DNA from: Auxenochlorella pyrenoidosa
Taxonomy: Eukaryota; Chlorophyta; Trebouxiophyceae; Chlorellales; Chlorellaceae
Assembly (NCBI GenBank): GCA_001430745.1
Contig: KQ482003.1
Coordinates: 1,243,122-1,254,560, forward strand
Direction of reading: 5' to 3'
DNA: 11,439 bases
Shown in pieces: positions 1 to 9,032 of this stretch (within the stretch, counting starts at the first letter, position 1; every line of letters begins with the position of its first letter). The translations under genes were made by a program, and so were the position numbers. The notes beneath the pieces were generated by a model. It searched no databases. It saw nothing but the letters and a program-made list of their open reading frames with translations, and was not told the origin of the DNA.

Positions 1-170
1 GCCAGCGCTGGTGGCGGCTGGGGCGCCGAGCAGCAGGCTATGCTGCAGTGGGCGATGCAGCCGCAGGCGGCTGCTGCACAGCAGGCAGGGGCGCCAACAG
101 CGACGCACCCTCCGTCTCAGCCACAGGTGCCAGCGCCGCAGCAGGCAAAGCAGGAGCCGCAGTCCGCAAT

Positions 171-201
<31 letters not shown>

Positions 202-1173
202 GCTTCGGCGCAGCAGACAGCACAGCCCCAGGCGCAGCAGCAGCAGCAGCAGCAGGCCAAGGCGCAGGACTCGTGCCGCATCTTCCAGTCGCTCACCCCC
301 GAGCAGCACAAGGCGCTGAGGGAGCAGCTGGCCAGGCGCAAGGCCGCCCAGCAGCCGGCAGCGCAGCAGCCGCAGGTGGCGAGCACACCGGCGGCGCCCG
401 CGCCCCGGCCGCCGGGAGCACCCGTGCATCACCCACCGCCACGGCCAGCGGTGCTGTCCCCCCAGCAGGTGCAGCAGCTTTACCAGCAGAACGCGGCAGC
501 TCTTCAGCAACAGCAGCAGCAGCAGGTGGCAGGGCTGGGGGTGTTGGGCGCCGCAGCCCGGCCTCACGCGCCTTTCCCGTCGGGCTTCTTCATTGCGCAG
601 CCTGCCCTGCACGCAACAGCAGGAGCAGCGGCGGGTGTGCCTGGCAGCTTGCCCATGCAGCTGGCCCACAGCGCCACCAGCGGCGCCCTGCCTGCGGCAG
701 CGGGGCAGGCGCTGCCCGGCGTCTTCCTTGCGGTGCCGGCGGGGCAGCCGCTGCCCGGGGCCCTGCCTACAACCCAGCAGGCCTTCCCTCTGCAGCAGCC
801 ATCCATGCCACAGCAGGCGCAGCAACAGCAGCAGGGTGGTGCCGGCGGCCGGCCAGCCGCAGTGCCCGGCGTAGCCGTGGGCATCCCGCTGCCGCAGGCC
901 AGCGCAGCGAGCACGTTTGGCGGTGCCGCCGCTGGCTTCCTCTCCGTCCTGCCCGCCCAGCTGCCGCTGCGGCCCAGCCTGCCCGTGTACCCAGGCCTGC
1001 GCCCGACGGCGGCAGCCGCAGGGGCAGCCACGATGGGCATACAGGGCCCCGCTGTGGCAGGGCTGCCGGCCGGCATGGTGCCGGTCGGGGCGTTCCAGGG
1101 CCAGCAGCAGGCGGCCCTTGTACAGCCAGCGGGCGCGCCACAGCCCAGCGTGCAGTATGTGCCCGCGCCGTGA
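1..1173 (+). CDS. Gln/Ala/Pro-rich low-complexity protein, C-terminal part (5' end outside window)
   Basis: The plus-strand frame is open from the first base to a TGA at 1171-1173, giving the last 390 residues of a larger protein. The first Met in frame (base 40) has no special status, so the true start is probably upstream. I do not recognise the family. The sequence is dominated by Gln, Ala, Pro and Gly, with three polyglutamine runs at about residues 58-67, 79-85 and 169-175. The only part that looks ordered is a short charged segment at about residues 90-115 (SLTPEQHKALREQLARRKAA), likely a helix. The remainder is hydrophobic-leaning AGLPVP-type low complexity, and the protein ends QYVPAP. 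There is no intron, signal peptide or membrane segment in the visible part. Such composition is common in algal transcriptional co-regulators and RNA-binding proteins, but the visible part shows no domain, so the function is unknown. It converges on the myosin gene. Confidence 0.75.
172..201 (+). repeat. CAG trinucleotide tract (10 Gln)
   Basis: Nine pure CAG codons are followed by one CAA, encoding ten glutamines. The near-purity suggests a recently expanded or length-variable microsatellite inside the coding region. Confidence 0.9.
235..255 (+). repeat. CAG trinucleotide tract (7 Gln)
   Basis: Seven uninterrupted CAG codons encode glutamine. This is the second tract in the same frame, 33 bases after the first. 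Confidence 0.9.
505..525 (+). repeat. CAG/CAA tract (7 Gln)
   Basis: The codons are CAG, CAA and then five CAG, giving seven glutamines. The second-position CAA interruption would make this tract more stable than the two upstream. Confidence 0.85.
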
Positions 1174-1492
1174 GATTTTTGGCCCTCAATTTTGTGCCTC
1201 CTGTATTCACCCCACGCCTCCAGCCTGTTCCGAGACCTTGCTCCTCTCCTCTTCTCTCACCGCCCTCCCTCTCACTGGCGCGCTGCTCAACTCGCCTTCT
1301 GGTTGCTTTCTGACCTTTGAATTCTTTGAGCAAGCTTGCAAACAGCGAGCAAGAGGGGGCACAGAGCACTGGGCACACAGGTACTGGGAGAAAATTGGGT
1401 TACGGGCAACGGGCAAGGGCTGAAGCAAACAAAGAATGGTACACCAGGCGGGCTGGCGCGCCGCCCACTCACGGCACACCAGCCTCAGTCGC
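1174..1492. other. Spacer between convergent 3' ends
   Basis: This 319-bp spacer lies between the stop of the Gln-rich gene (plus) and the stop of the myosin gene (minus), so it should hold both 3' UTRs. Composition is less GC-rich than the flanks, with a pyrimidine-rich stretch at about 1220-1275 and T/A patches near 1175-1195 and 1310-1325. I see no TGTAA on either strand. The nearest variants are TGTAT at 1202-1206 on plus and TGTAC on minus (plus-strand 1439-1443). No coding region, RNA gene or repeat is recognisable. Confidence 0.7.
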
Positions 1493-4400
1493 TCAGCCCT
1501 TGCTGCGGCTCTTGAAGTGGGCCAGCACGGAGCCGGCGCCACGCACAGAGCCGGTGGAGCGGGGCGCGCCGACACCGCTGGTGGCCGAGTGCGCGCTGGC
1601 CAAGCTGGTGGCGTAGCCCAGCTTGCGCTCCTCCCGCTTGAGCTGCTTGAACACGCGGTGCGTGTTGCCCAGCCGCTCCTGCGACAAGGCAGGGAGCAGT
1701 GCGCTGGGTCGGTGGCCGTGCGCGCTGCGTGCCCACCCACCCACCCATGCGGCCCCCTGGTGTCCACCGGGCCACATGCATGAGCCGAGCCACGCGCGTG
1801 TCCGTGACTGCGGCAGGTAATGACGCAAACACCTCACCCACCCACCCACCTTGAATTCCTTCTTCCAGGTCTTGTAGCGCAGCTCCAGGCGCTGCAGCTC
1901 CAGCTCCGGGTCCATGCCCGGCGCCTCGGCCTCGCCGCCGCGCACCTGCCGGGCCGGGCCGCAAGCAGGAAGGTGGCGAGCAGAGTTGCGGGCAGTGCAG
2001 GCGCACAGGGCGAGGAGGGGGTCCAAAGGCCATGAGCAGGGCAGAGCACAGTTGCATGAGCGCTGGCGACGAGCGCAGCGACCGTGCCGGGAGGTGGTGG
2101 GCAGGCACTGGCATGAGGAAGGGGCCGTTCCCGCAGCGGCCCATAAACACACCGCAGAGTCAGCAGGCGCCCCCCAGCTGCAGGCCCACCTCGCGTATGA
2201 AGTCGGCATCGTCCAGCAGCAGGGCCTGCTTCTTCTCAAACTCCCGCGACAGCATGCCCACCACCATGCAGCTCTCCTGGCGCGCCGCCTGCGGGGCGCA
2301 TGCCCAGCGGGACCCGTGAGCCTTGCACCGCAATACTTGGGGGTATGCACTGCAGGGGCTCACACCAGGGGCTGCAGCAGAGGCTGTCGCAACCTGGCCT
2401 AGCTGTTGATGCTGCAGCAGGCTGGCCGGCTCACCGCAAGAGAGGCTGCGGTGGTGGGGGTGGCAGCGGCGGTGGTGACGCTGCCGTCGTCGTCATTCAG
2501 GGACATGAGGCTGATGCTGGAGGCGTCGTCGCGCTCGTCATCGCAGCTCTCCGTGTAGCGCGGCCCAGAGGCGTCGGCGTGCAGCGCCAGCGCGCCGTTG
2601 CGCGGCGGGCGCGAGCCGCGCCGCGCCCCCTTGGGGCTGAGCGTGCCCGCCAGCACCGCCTGGCAGTGCGCCACGGCGGCGGGGTCTCCCTGCACCGACT
2701 GCAGAGCGCGCTGCAGCAGGTGCTTCTCCTCTCGCAAGTCGTCCACCTGCGGGGGCGCGGGCACCAGGGGCAGCCAGCCGCCGCTAGTCAGCAGACGCAG
2801 CCCCGCAGAGCCCAGAAGGGGCTGGCGAGCGGCACAGTTACGGGTGACCCGGGCTGCCACCTGCCGGACAAGATTTGCTGCAAGTGCAGGGCGCGCCCGC
2901 CAACTCTACCTCTGGCTGCGCCCCGGGCGCCGCCCCAGCATGGCTCACCGTTCGCTCCAGCTTGTGGCAGTACGTCTGCAGCCCCTCCATCCGCTTCTGC
3001 ACATCCTCCGCATCTACACTGCTGGCCGCAATCTCCAGCAGCAGGCCGCTGTCCTCGCCCCCCACTGGCGGGGACAGCGCCGACGCTGCCTGCGGCCCGA
3101 GCGTGCCCGTTTGCTGTCGCCACACTGTGAACGCTGCGCCGTGGGTCTGCACAGGGGGACCAGGGCACAGTGACTGTGGGATTGGGCCAGGTTGGGCACA
3201 GGCATGGCCATGAACTGCCGACCTCACTCAATGCCAGCCTGCCCTTTCCGTGAATAGTGTGGAATAAGCCGGCTCCAGGCCCACCTGCCACAGGCCGAGC
3301 ACCCGCCGGATCTGGGCTGCATCCACGCCAAAGTCGCGCTTGATGGCCTGCTCACAGGGGCGAGGGGCACGGGGCAGGACCACGTCACGGCAGTGGTTGC
3401 CATGCCGGGAATGAGTTTCACACCCTCCAATAGCAGGCCTCCTGTGCGGCCCTCCTGCCGGCCCAAGGAGACGCAGCGCCCACCTCGAGAGTGTCCTCTT
3501 GCTGCTGTTGCCGCTCGGCCCGGGCTGCCGCATGCGCTGCCTGCTCGCGCTCCGATCGCCGTCGCTCTGCCAGGCGGTGCGCGACGCGCTCCTTGACCAC
3601 GTGTCGCCGCCAGGCCATCTGCACCATTCAGGCAGTATCAGTTGGTTGCACACGCAAGGGGCTCAGAGAACAGTGGTGCGAGCTGCCAGGGCTGCAACGG
3701 GCGGTGCCCACGCGTGCACTGCACATTGGAGGCAAGCCCGTAATCACAGCATCAACTGTGTACCCGCATCAATTCCTCTGCCACTGCCTGCAAGCATGCC
3801 GGCTGCCCACTCTTCCTCACCTGGATGGCCAGCACGCCCTGCAGGGCGCGGCGGTACCGCCGGCGCTGCGCGCAGCCGCGTGCCGCCGCCTGGATGCACA
3901 CGGCGGCGCGGTGCTGCAGCAGGAGCTCGGCAAACTGGCGCCGCACCACGCAGCCGCGCCACCGGCTCTGGATGGCCACCGCCGCGGAGCGCGCGTGCAG
4001 GAAGGCACGGCGGCAGCGCACCATGCGCCACATGCTCTGGATGTACAGCGCAGACCTGCAGGGCCGCGCCCGGGCGCTCAGGCACAGCCCGCGGCGGGCT
4101 GACGTACTCACAAGCACTTTGCATGCAGAGCATCAACAGGAGACCAGCAAGCCAGCTGTGTACGGTATCCCAGGGAGCTGCGGCACAGCTCACTTTTGCA
4201 TGCGCGTTGCCGCGTCCTCCAGCTGGCCCAGCACCCCCGCCCGGAAGAACAGCCTGCAGGCAGGGGGCGGCCGAGCATGCAGCACTCGTGCGGTGGGGGC
4301 GTGGCAGCTCGGCCCAGGGCCCTGGCGAGCCCGGCCGCATGCGCCCTACTGCGCGGGATGCGTACTGCCCCGCCTGCTTGCCTGGTGCGGCCAATCTGGT

Positions 4401-7400
4401 ACTGGGTGGGGTCCACCTTGAAGTGCGCCAGCAGCTGCTTGCACACCTCCAGGCTGTCAGCCCCCTGGCCTGCAGCACCAGAAATCAGTCCCGGAGGAGG
4501 CGCTCAGGGAGCAGTTAACGAGCGCTCCTGGACAAAAACCATCGTAAGTGCTCAAAGCTGCTCATTCACATCAAAGGGGAGAGGATCTCGCAGGCACCAT
4601 GGCGGCCTGCTGCTGCCCCATCCCCCACCCCATCCCCAACCCATCCCCACCCACCCGCCCCCTTGTCCGGCAGCAGGTCGCGGTACCGCGCCGCAAAATC
4701 GTGGTGCAGGTAGCGTGTGGGGTAGCCCGCCTGCGCGATGCGCGCCACCTCCAGCACGCCGCAGCAGCGCAGCTGGTGCAGCACCAGCGCGGCGTCAAAC
4801 TGCCGCGCCTCCTGCCGGCTGTTGGGCTTGATGCAGCGCACAAAGTGCAGCGCGGTGCTGCAAGCAGGGGCGAGAGAGCAGCTGCTGAGGACGTTCCAGC
4901 AGGCGGTGGCACAGGCACAGCACCCAGGGCAGAGCAGCGAGCAGGCGGGGCATTGGCCAGGCAGGTGGGCAGGCAAAGGGAGAAAGCAGGTCACTGATAA
5001 TATGGCAGGCAGATAGGCAGCAGGCGGGCTCAGGCCCCTTCCCCCCGCCCAGCTCACGCGTCCAGGCGCTGCATGAGGTCGCGCAGCTGGTCGCGGAAGC
5101 GCGCCCCCACCGTCTGGCTGCCCTTGCGGTCCTGCGCGACCTGCATGTCCCCGGCCAGCACCTGCACCAGGGGCGCCCCGCTGGCCTGCAGCAGCCCCAC
5201 CAGGTCTGCAGGGAGGCCAGGAGAGGGCGGTGGGGGGTGGGGTGCGTGGGTGGGGGGTGGGGGTGGGGGGGGGGCTGGGGGGGGGCAGGAGCAGGAAGCG
5301 CCTGCGCAGGCTGGCATGCCGCCTTTGGCCCCCACAGGGAGCAGCATGAGCATGCGGGATAGGGAGGAGCTCAAGGGTGGGCGCAGTGCTTGTGCATGCA
5401 GTTGCCAGGCCACAGGCGGCTGCAGCGTGGGCTCGCTTCTTGGGGTGGCGACGCGCCGTGCTCCAGCCTGCCGGCCCCAACGACGCCCGCAGGCGTCCCC
5501 ACACCCACCCTTGCTCAGCGTGTCGCGGTTCTTGTCCAGGAATTTGGCGCAGGAGTAGGTGACCGCCCCCGCGTAGTGGTGCACCGTGAAGCTGTCGCCC
5601 GGCGCCTTGGTGCTGTAGCCAAACCGCGGGTGCGCCGCATGCTGCTGCTGCAGCTTGGCCGCAAAGGTGGAGTCGCTGCCCTTGGGCATCTGCGGGCCAG
5701 GCAGGCAGGCACAGGTGAGTGCGGTGGGTTGGGCAACGAGCGGAGAAATGCCGGTTGCAGAAGCGGCAGCCAGCACACTGGGAGGGGCGTTTAACCTTGC
5801 CAGCACTTGGCCACACATACCGCCAGGCCTGGCCGTCTCCCCTGAGCCGCCGGATCATGTGCCAAGGCAGTGCCCGCAGCTGCTCAGCGAGCGTGAGAGC
5901 CGCCTGCAGTCCAAGCCTGAGCCCCTCACCATGCACTCCTCATCCAGCAGCGACATGATGCCAATGCCGGCGGGCGGGCGCAGCTCAAACAGGTCGACGC
6001 AGTCCTGCGGGCAGGATGGGCAAGTAGGCAGGTGCAGGCACCTCAAGGCGTGCCATCACGTCCCCTTCCCGCCTGCAAGTTGCATTGACCGGCTGGGGAG
6101 GTCCTCGTCTGCAAATTCCTAGCTGGCCGTGACACGCTGCACAACAGTTGCACACCTAGCTGGCATCCCCTCTCGCTTGCCTGGTTGTCCACAAACTCGA
6201 CGTGCGCCCAGTCGATGCTCTCCGACTCGTAGATGCCCTGCTCCACCTTGAACATGTGCTTGCTGAACTGCAGGCAGGAGGAGGAGGCCAGGGCATGCGC
6301 TGAAAGAGCAGGCGCGGCGCCCCACCTGCCTACAGGGTAGGAAAAGCCAGCTGCCAGCTGCGAGCCCGGGTGCTTCACCCATCTCCTTGTGCCGTGCACG
6401 GCGGGGCGTGCCTGCTGCTGCAGGCGCTCGTTGGCGTAGTTGATGCACAGCTGCTCAAAGGAGTTCTCCTGGAAGGACTCAAAGCCGGCAATGTCCAGCA
6501 GGCTCAGCGTGGTCTCGCTGCGCTGCTTGCCCACGGAGAGCGCGGCATTGATCTGCGGGCAGGGAGCGGGGCGGGCAGGCGTAGCGTTGGGCGGTATTAT
6601 TTCCTGTCAAAACCTGTCAGAAGTCTACGACCAGGCCGCAGCTCTGTCCCCCTCGCCTGCATACGCCCTTTCCCTCAGCCCCTCGCCCGCATGTGCGGCA
6701 CCCTCCATGGCCCTTTGCCTCTGTGCCATCCCCTTCCCGCCCCCCGCGCCAAGCGTCCCTCCCCCGCCACCCCAGCCCACACCTGCTGCACCAGCCAGCG
6801 GAAGAGCGCGGCGTAGATGGCCTTGCTGAGCGCGTCGCGGCTGTCCAGCGCCGCCTCCATGCTCAGCTCGCACGTGATCTGCTCCCCGCCCGCCTGCATG
6901 CGGCGCGTGGTGAGCGCCGCCAGCAGCGCGGCCTCGCTGCAGCCCAGCAGCGCGGCGGCGTGGCGCAGCGCGGGCAGCGTGAACTGGTCCACCGTCACCG
7001 CGTCGTCGTGCACCGCCACAAACTGCACGTTGCCCAGCCACAGCACCGCCGCCAGCACCGAGAACACCGCCGCCTGCTGCTCCTGGGAGATGCCCACGGC
7101 CGTCAGCGCCGACTTGACGGTGGCAAACCCCGCAGCGTCGTCAACCCCGTCGATGGAGGTGCAGCCGCCGCTGGCCAGGTAGGCAAAGCTGTCGGGTCCG
7201 CCGGGCAGGTGGTAGCGCTGCCGCTCCTCCGCATCTGCGCCGCGGCACAGCTGCACCCGGGCAGCAGGGTGCAGATGTGCTTCTGGGTCAGCAAGCCGCA
7301 TGTTCTGCCGTCTTTGCGCCTGGTCGGCACAAGGACATTTGCTGTGTATAGATGCGTCTCTTGCCCCAATGCCGCTGGCACGGCTCTGCTCTGCCCAACC

Positions 7401-9032
7401 CTGTGCATGGATTGCCCCCAGAGTGGCCCCCCGCACCCCCCCAGCCCCATCCGCCACCCCAACCCCCCTCACCCCCGCCGCCTGCCCCCACCTGGTAGAA
7501 GATGTGGTAGCTGCGCTCCCCGGGCTGCTGGTGCACCACACGCGACTTCTCCAGCAGGTAGGTGTGGATGAGCGCGCCGCAGATGTGGCCGCGGTTGAAG
7601 TAGATCTCTGCAGGCCCAGGCGCCGACAGGCAGGTGGCAGCAATTGGTTGACGGAGCAGCGGTGATTGGTTGACAGAGCCTCCTATGTACGGCCGCAGCA
7701 GGCGACACCCGGGGCCAGCGAGTTGCCAGCAAGAAGCAGGCACTGCAGAGTTGCACGCCACCGCGAGAGCCTGCTGAGGAGTAGTGCTTGCCTATGAGCT
7801 TGCCGAAGCGACTGCTGTTCTTGTTGCGCAGCGTCTGCGCGTTGCCGAATGCCTCCAGGACTGGGTTGGACTCAAGCACCTTGTCCTGCAGCACCGAGGG
7901 CGGGGCGGGGTTGGGGAGCCAGCGATCACCTGAGGTGCAGCTGGGGAAACTCTCACAAGGAATTGGTGCAAGATCAGGCTTTGGGAACAGGCGGGGGCTT
8001 GTACAAGCAGGCACGACTGCCGGCCAGGCCGCAGACAGCTAGGCCGCACCTCCATGCCCGTGCCTCCAGCCAGCGAGGCCAGGTAGCGCATCACAATCTT
8101 GGTGGTCTCCGTCTTGCCGGCGCCACTCTCGCCCGTGATCAGCACGCTCTGCGACTGCGCTGAGTCCAGCATCTGCGGCACAGGAGGGGGCCAGGGGCAG
8201 GGCAGGAAAAGTTGGGCGAGGCTAAACCAGGCGGACATGCAAGCAGCGCTTGTGCTGCATGGCCAGAAGCAGACTGACAGCGCATGTAGGTCGACCTTGG
8301 CCAATGCACTTTTGTCCCTGCATTGTTAAAGGCGAGTTGGTGATATGCACCACCGGACTGCATGACGGCAAGCCAGCTTCTGCAGCGGCGTCCCCAGCTT
8401 CCCTTGCGGCCCCGAACCCTGCCTACCAACCTGCTTGAACGCGCGGTCGGCGGTCTGGAAGACGTGCGGCTCGCCTGGCGTCTCATCCTCTGTGCTGCGT
8501 CGCCGGTTGTAGCGGGCGGCCACCTCGCCGCCGTACAGCGGCAGCTCCTCGAAGGGATTGACGGCCACCAGCACGCAGCCGGCATTGGTATACACGCCGC
8601 TGCCGCTGCCGCTGAAGCGCTGGCGCAGCACATCCAGGATGCCGGGCTCGTTCAGATAGGTCAGCTGGGTGAGGTCGCTGCAGGCGGGGGAGCAAAGATG
8701 CAGAAGGCCAGCGTCTGGCGGTGGCGCGCGCATGGAGCTGGGCGGTCACAATCAGCAGCGGCGGCAGTGCGGCAGTGAATTGGCGCCCACCTGACGCCAT
8801 CCAACAGCGCCGGGTTGGTGGGCTCCACATCCTGCGGCTGAACCGACACCACTGCGGAGGGTCCCCTGCCATTGAGTGGCTCCAGCGCCACGGAAACAGT
8901 GCCACGCGCGTCGGCCGGCGCCACCACTGTTCCTCGCCGCCACTCGCCGTCGGCAGCGCTGCCGCCTGCTGCAGGCGCCGCCTGCCGCACCCACACTGTA
9001 CTTCCCTTGGCCCAGGGCACGCTTCGCGCCAT
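1493..9032 (-). CDS. Class VIII-type myosin heavy chain, 22 exons, complete
   Basis: Actin-based motor of 1198 residues. Exons in transcript order: 9032-8791, 8677-8431, 8172-8050, 7885-7792, 7607-7492, 7250-6783, 6552-6412, 6267-6181, 6004-5930, 5689-5509, 5205-5058, 4857-4655, 4469-4382, 4253-4194, 4055-3821, 3618-3484, 3347-3285, 3146-2949, 2746-2435, 2288-2190, 1945-1850, 1678-1493. The sum is 3597 nt and all phases agree. Start: this ATG has G at -3 and +4, and an in-frame TAG sits 21 nt upstream. Seen: SH3-like region (about 8-75), YLNEPG, P-loop GESGAGKT (177-184), switch [10 protein letters not shown] (225-233), acidic TEDS-site Glu (397), switch II DIAGFE (450-455), RCIKPN (648-653), LRCCGVLEV, four IQ motifs beginning near 763, 786, 812 and 835, a charged helical segment at about 845-881, an acidic/Ser region near 1040, and a tail with [15 protein letters not shown] and TWKKEF (about 1090-1136). 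Class VIII is favoured over XI by [34 protein letters not shown], the WKK tail and the absence of a DIL domain (comparison from memory). Four introns appear to be GC-AG. Residue-level exon edges are predictions. Confidence 0.93.
1732..1746 (-). repeat. Perfect (GGGT)3GGG quadruplex motif in myosin intron 21
   Basis: On the sense (minus) strand this reads four GGG runs separated by single T bases. This is the archetypal very stable parallel G-quadruplex. It lies inside the last intron (1679-1849). The donor end of the same intron, at about 1838-1849, carries a further GGTGGGTGGGTGGG stretch. Confidence 0.85.
4254..4381 (-). other. Myosin intron 13, GC-AG splice sites
   Basis: The sense strand reads ACCAG|GCAAGC at the donor and CCTGCAG|G at the acceptor. 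Joining these phase-2 ends makes an Arg codon and restores GRTRLFFRAG, the conserved end of the motor domain. I looked through the first part of the intron for a GT donor in phase 2 and found none; the GTs there are in other phases. A GC donor is therefore the best explanation here. Confidence 0.82.
4616..4654 (-). repeat. G-rich sense strand after the donor of myosin intron 12
   Basis: On the sense strand the first 40 or so intron bases contain repeated GGG and GGGG runs separated by T, AT or TT, enough for several overlapping quadruplexes. On plus this appears as the C-rich stretch of CCCCA-type repeats. Confidence 0.8.
5225..5285 (+). repeat. Poly-G tract in myosin intron 10 (poly-C in the transcript)
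   Basis: The plus strand has a run of GGGGGG, GGGG and longer G blocks, including one of ten or more, broken by T, C or A. In the myosin transcript it is a poly-C stretch just before the acceptor at 5206-5207, so it can serve as the polypyrimidine tract. The plus (template) strand has quadruplex potential. At 303 bp, intron 10 is the longest of the gene, and I see nothing else in it. Confidence 0.8.
6005..6180 (-). other. Myosin intron 8, probable GC-AG splice sites
   Basis: The donor reads AACCAG|GCAAGC, a close match to the GC-donor consensus, and the acceptor reads CCCGCAG|GAC. Phase 0 joining gives EFVDNQ followed by DCVDLFE, matching the gap-free family pattern for this segment. An in-phase GT lies 27 nt downstream (CTAGGT|GTGCAA) and would insert nine residues. 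It lacks the AG before the junction, so GC is preferred. Confidence 0.75.
6268..6411 (-). other. Myosin intron 7, probable GC-AG splice sites
   Basis: The donor reads CAGCAG|GCACGC and the acceptor reads CCTGCAG|TTC. Joining gives NERLQQQ followed by [10 protein letters not shown], which aligns without gaps to the usual myosin NERLQQHF..H.FK.EQ pattern. An in-phase GT lies 12 nt downstream and would insert Ala-Arg-Pro-Ala. Its context (GCC|GTGCAC) is poor. This is the least certain of the four GC donors. Confidence 0.65.
6730..6782 (-). repeat. G-rich sense strand after the donor of myosin intron 6
   Basis: The sense strand begins GTGTGGGCTGGGGTGG and continues with GGGGGA and GGGGGGCGGG blocks. 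Four or more GGG runs fall within about 50 bases of the splice donor. Confidence 0.75.
7428..7491 (-). repeat. G-rich sense strand after the donor of myosin intron 5
   Basis: The sense strand starts GTGGGGGCAGG and carries successive GGGGG, GGGGGG, GGGG and GGGGGGG runs. This resembles the donor ends of introns 6 and 12. Confidence 0.78.
7608..7791 (-). other. Myosin intron 4, GC-AG splice sites
   Basis: The donor reads CTCATAG|GCAAGC and the acceptor reads GCCTGCAG|AG. Phase-1 joining makes Glu and gives [15 protein letters not shown], exactly the conserved segment following switch I. An in-phase GT exists 30 nt downstream but would insert ten residues beside switch I, one of the least tolerant sites in the motor. 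The GC donor is therefore strongly favoured. Confidence 0.8.
7643..7679. repeat. Direct repeat near the acceptor of myosin intron 4
   Basis: Two 15-bp copies (7643-7657 and 7665-7679) differ at one base and start 22 bp apart. On the sense strand each contains GTCAACCAAT, so the copies duplicate a possible branch-point-like GTCAAC 35-70 nt upstream of the acceptor. Confidence 0.6.

Noticed and set aside
48..1313. A 421-codon plus-strand frame and long minus-strand frames overlapping the Gln-rich region
   Set aside because: CAG repeats read as GCA (Ala) or AGC (Ser) in the other frames stay open by composition. Only the frame ending at 1173 gives the Gln-rich protein with an ordered charged helix, and the others are Ala/Gly/Arg shadows.
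1493..2399. Myosin ending at the TAG at plus 2399-2401, with the 1493-2288 exons belonging to another gene
   Set aside because: The frame joins phase 0 to phase 0 across GT-AG introns, and the downstream exons carry the tail block expected at the end of a class VIII myosin, so they belong to the same gene.
2300..3130. A 276-codon plus-strand frame
   Set aside because: It runs antisense to myosin tail exons whose reading and splice phases are consistent, and it is Arg/Ala/Pro-rich with no recognisable domain.
4566..5936. A 456-codon minus-strand frame that could be read as one intronless gene
   Set aside because: It reads through three myosin introns. Recognisable motor sequence appears in it only in the 4655-4857 exon, and the flanking myosin exons lie in other frames.
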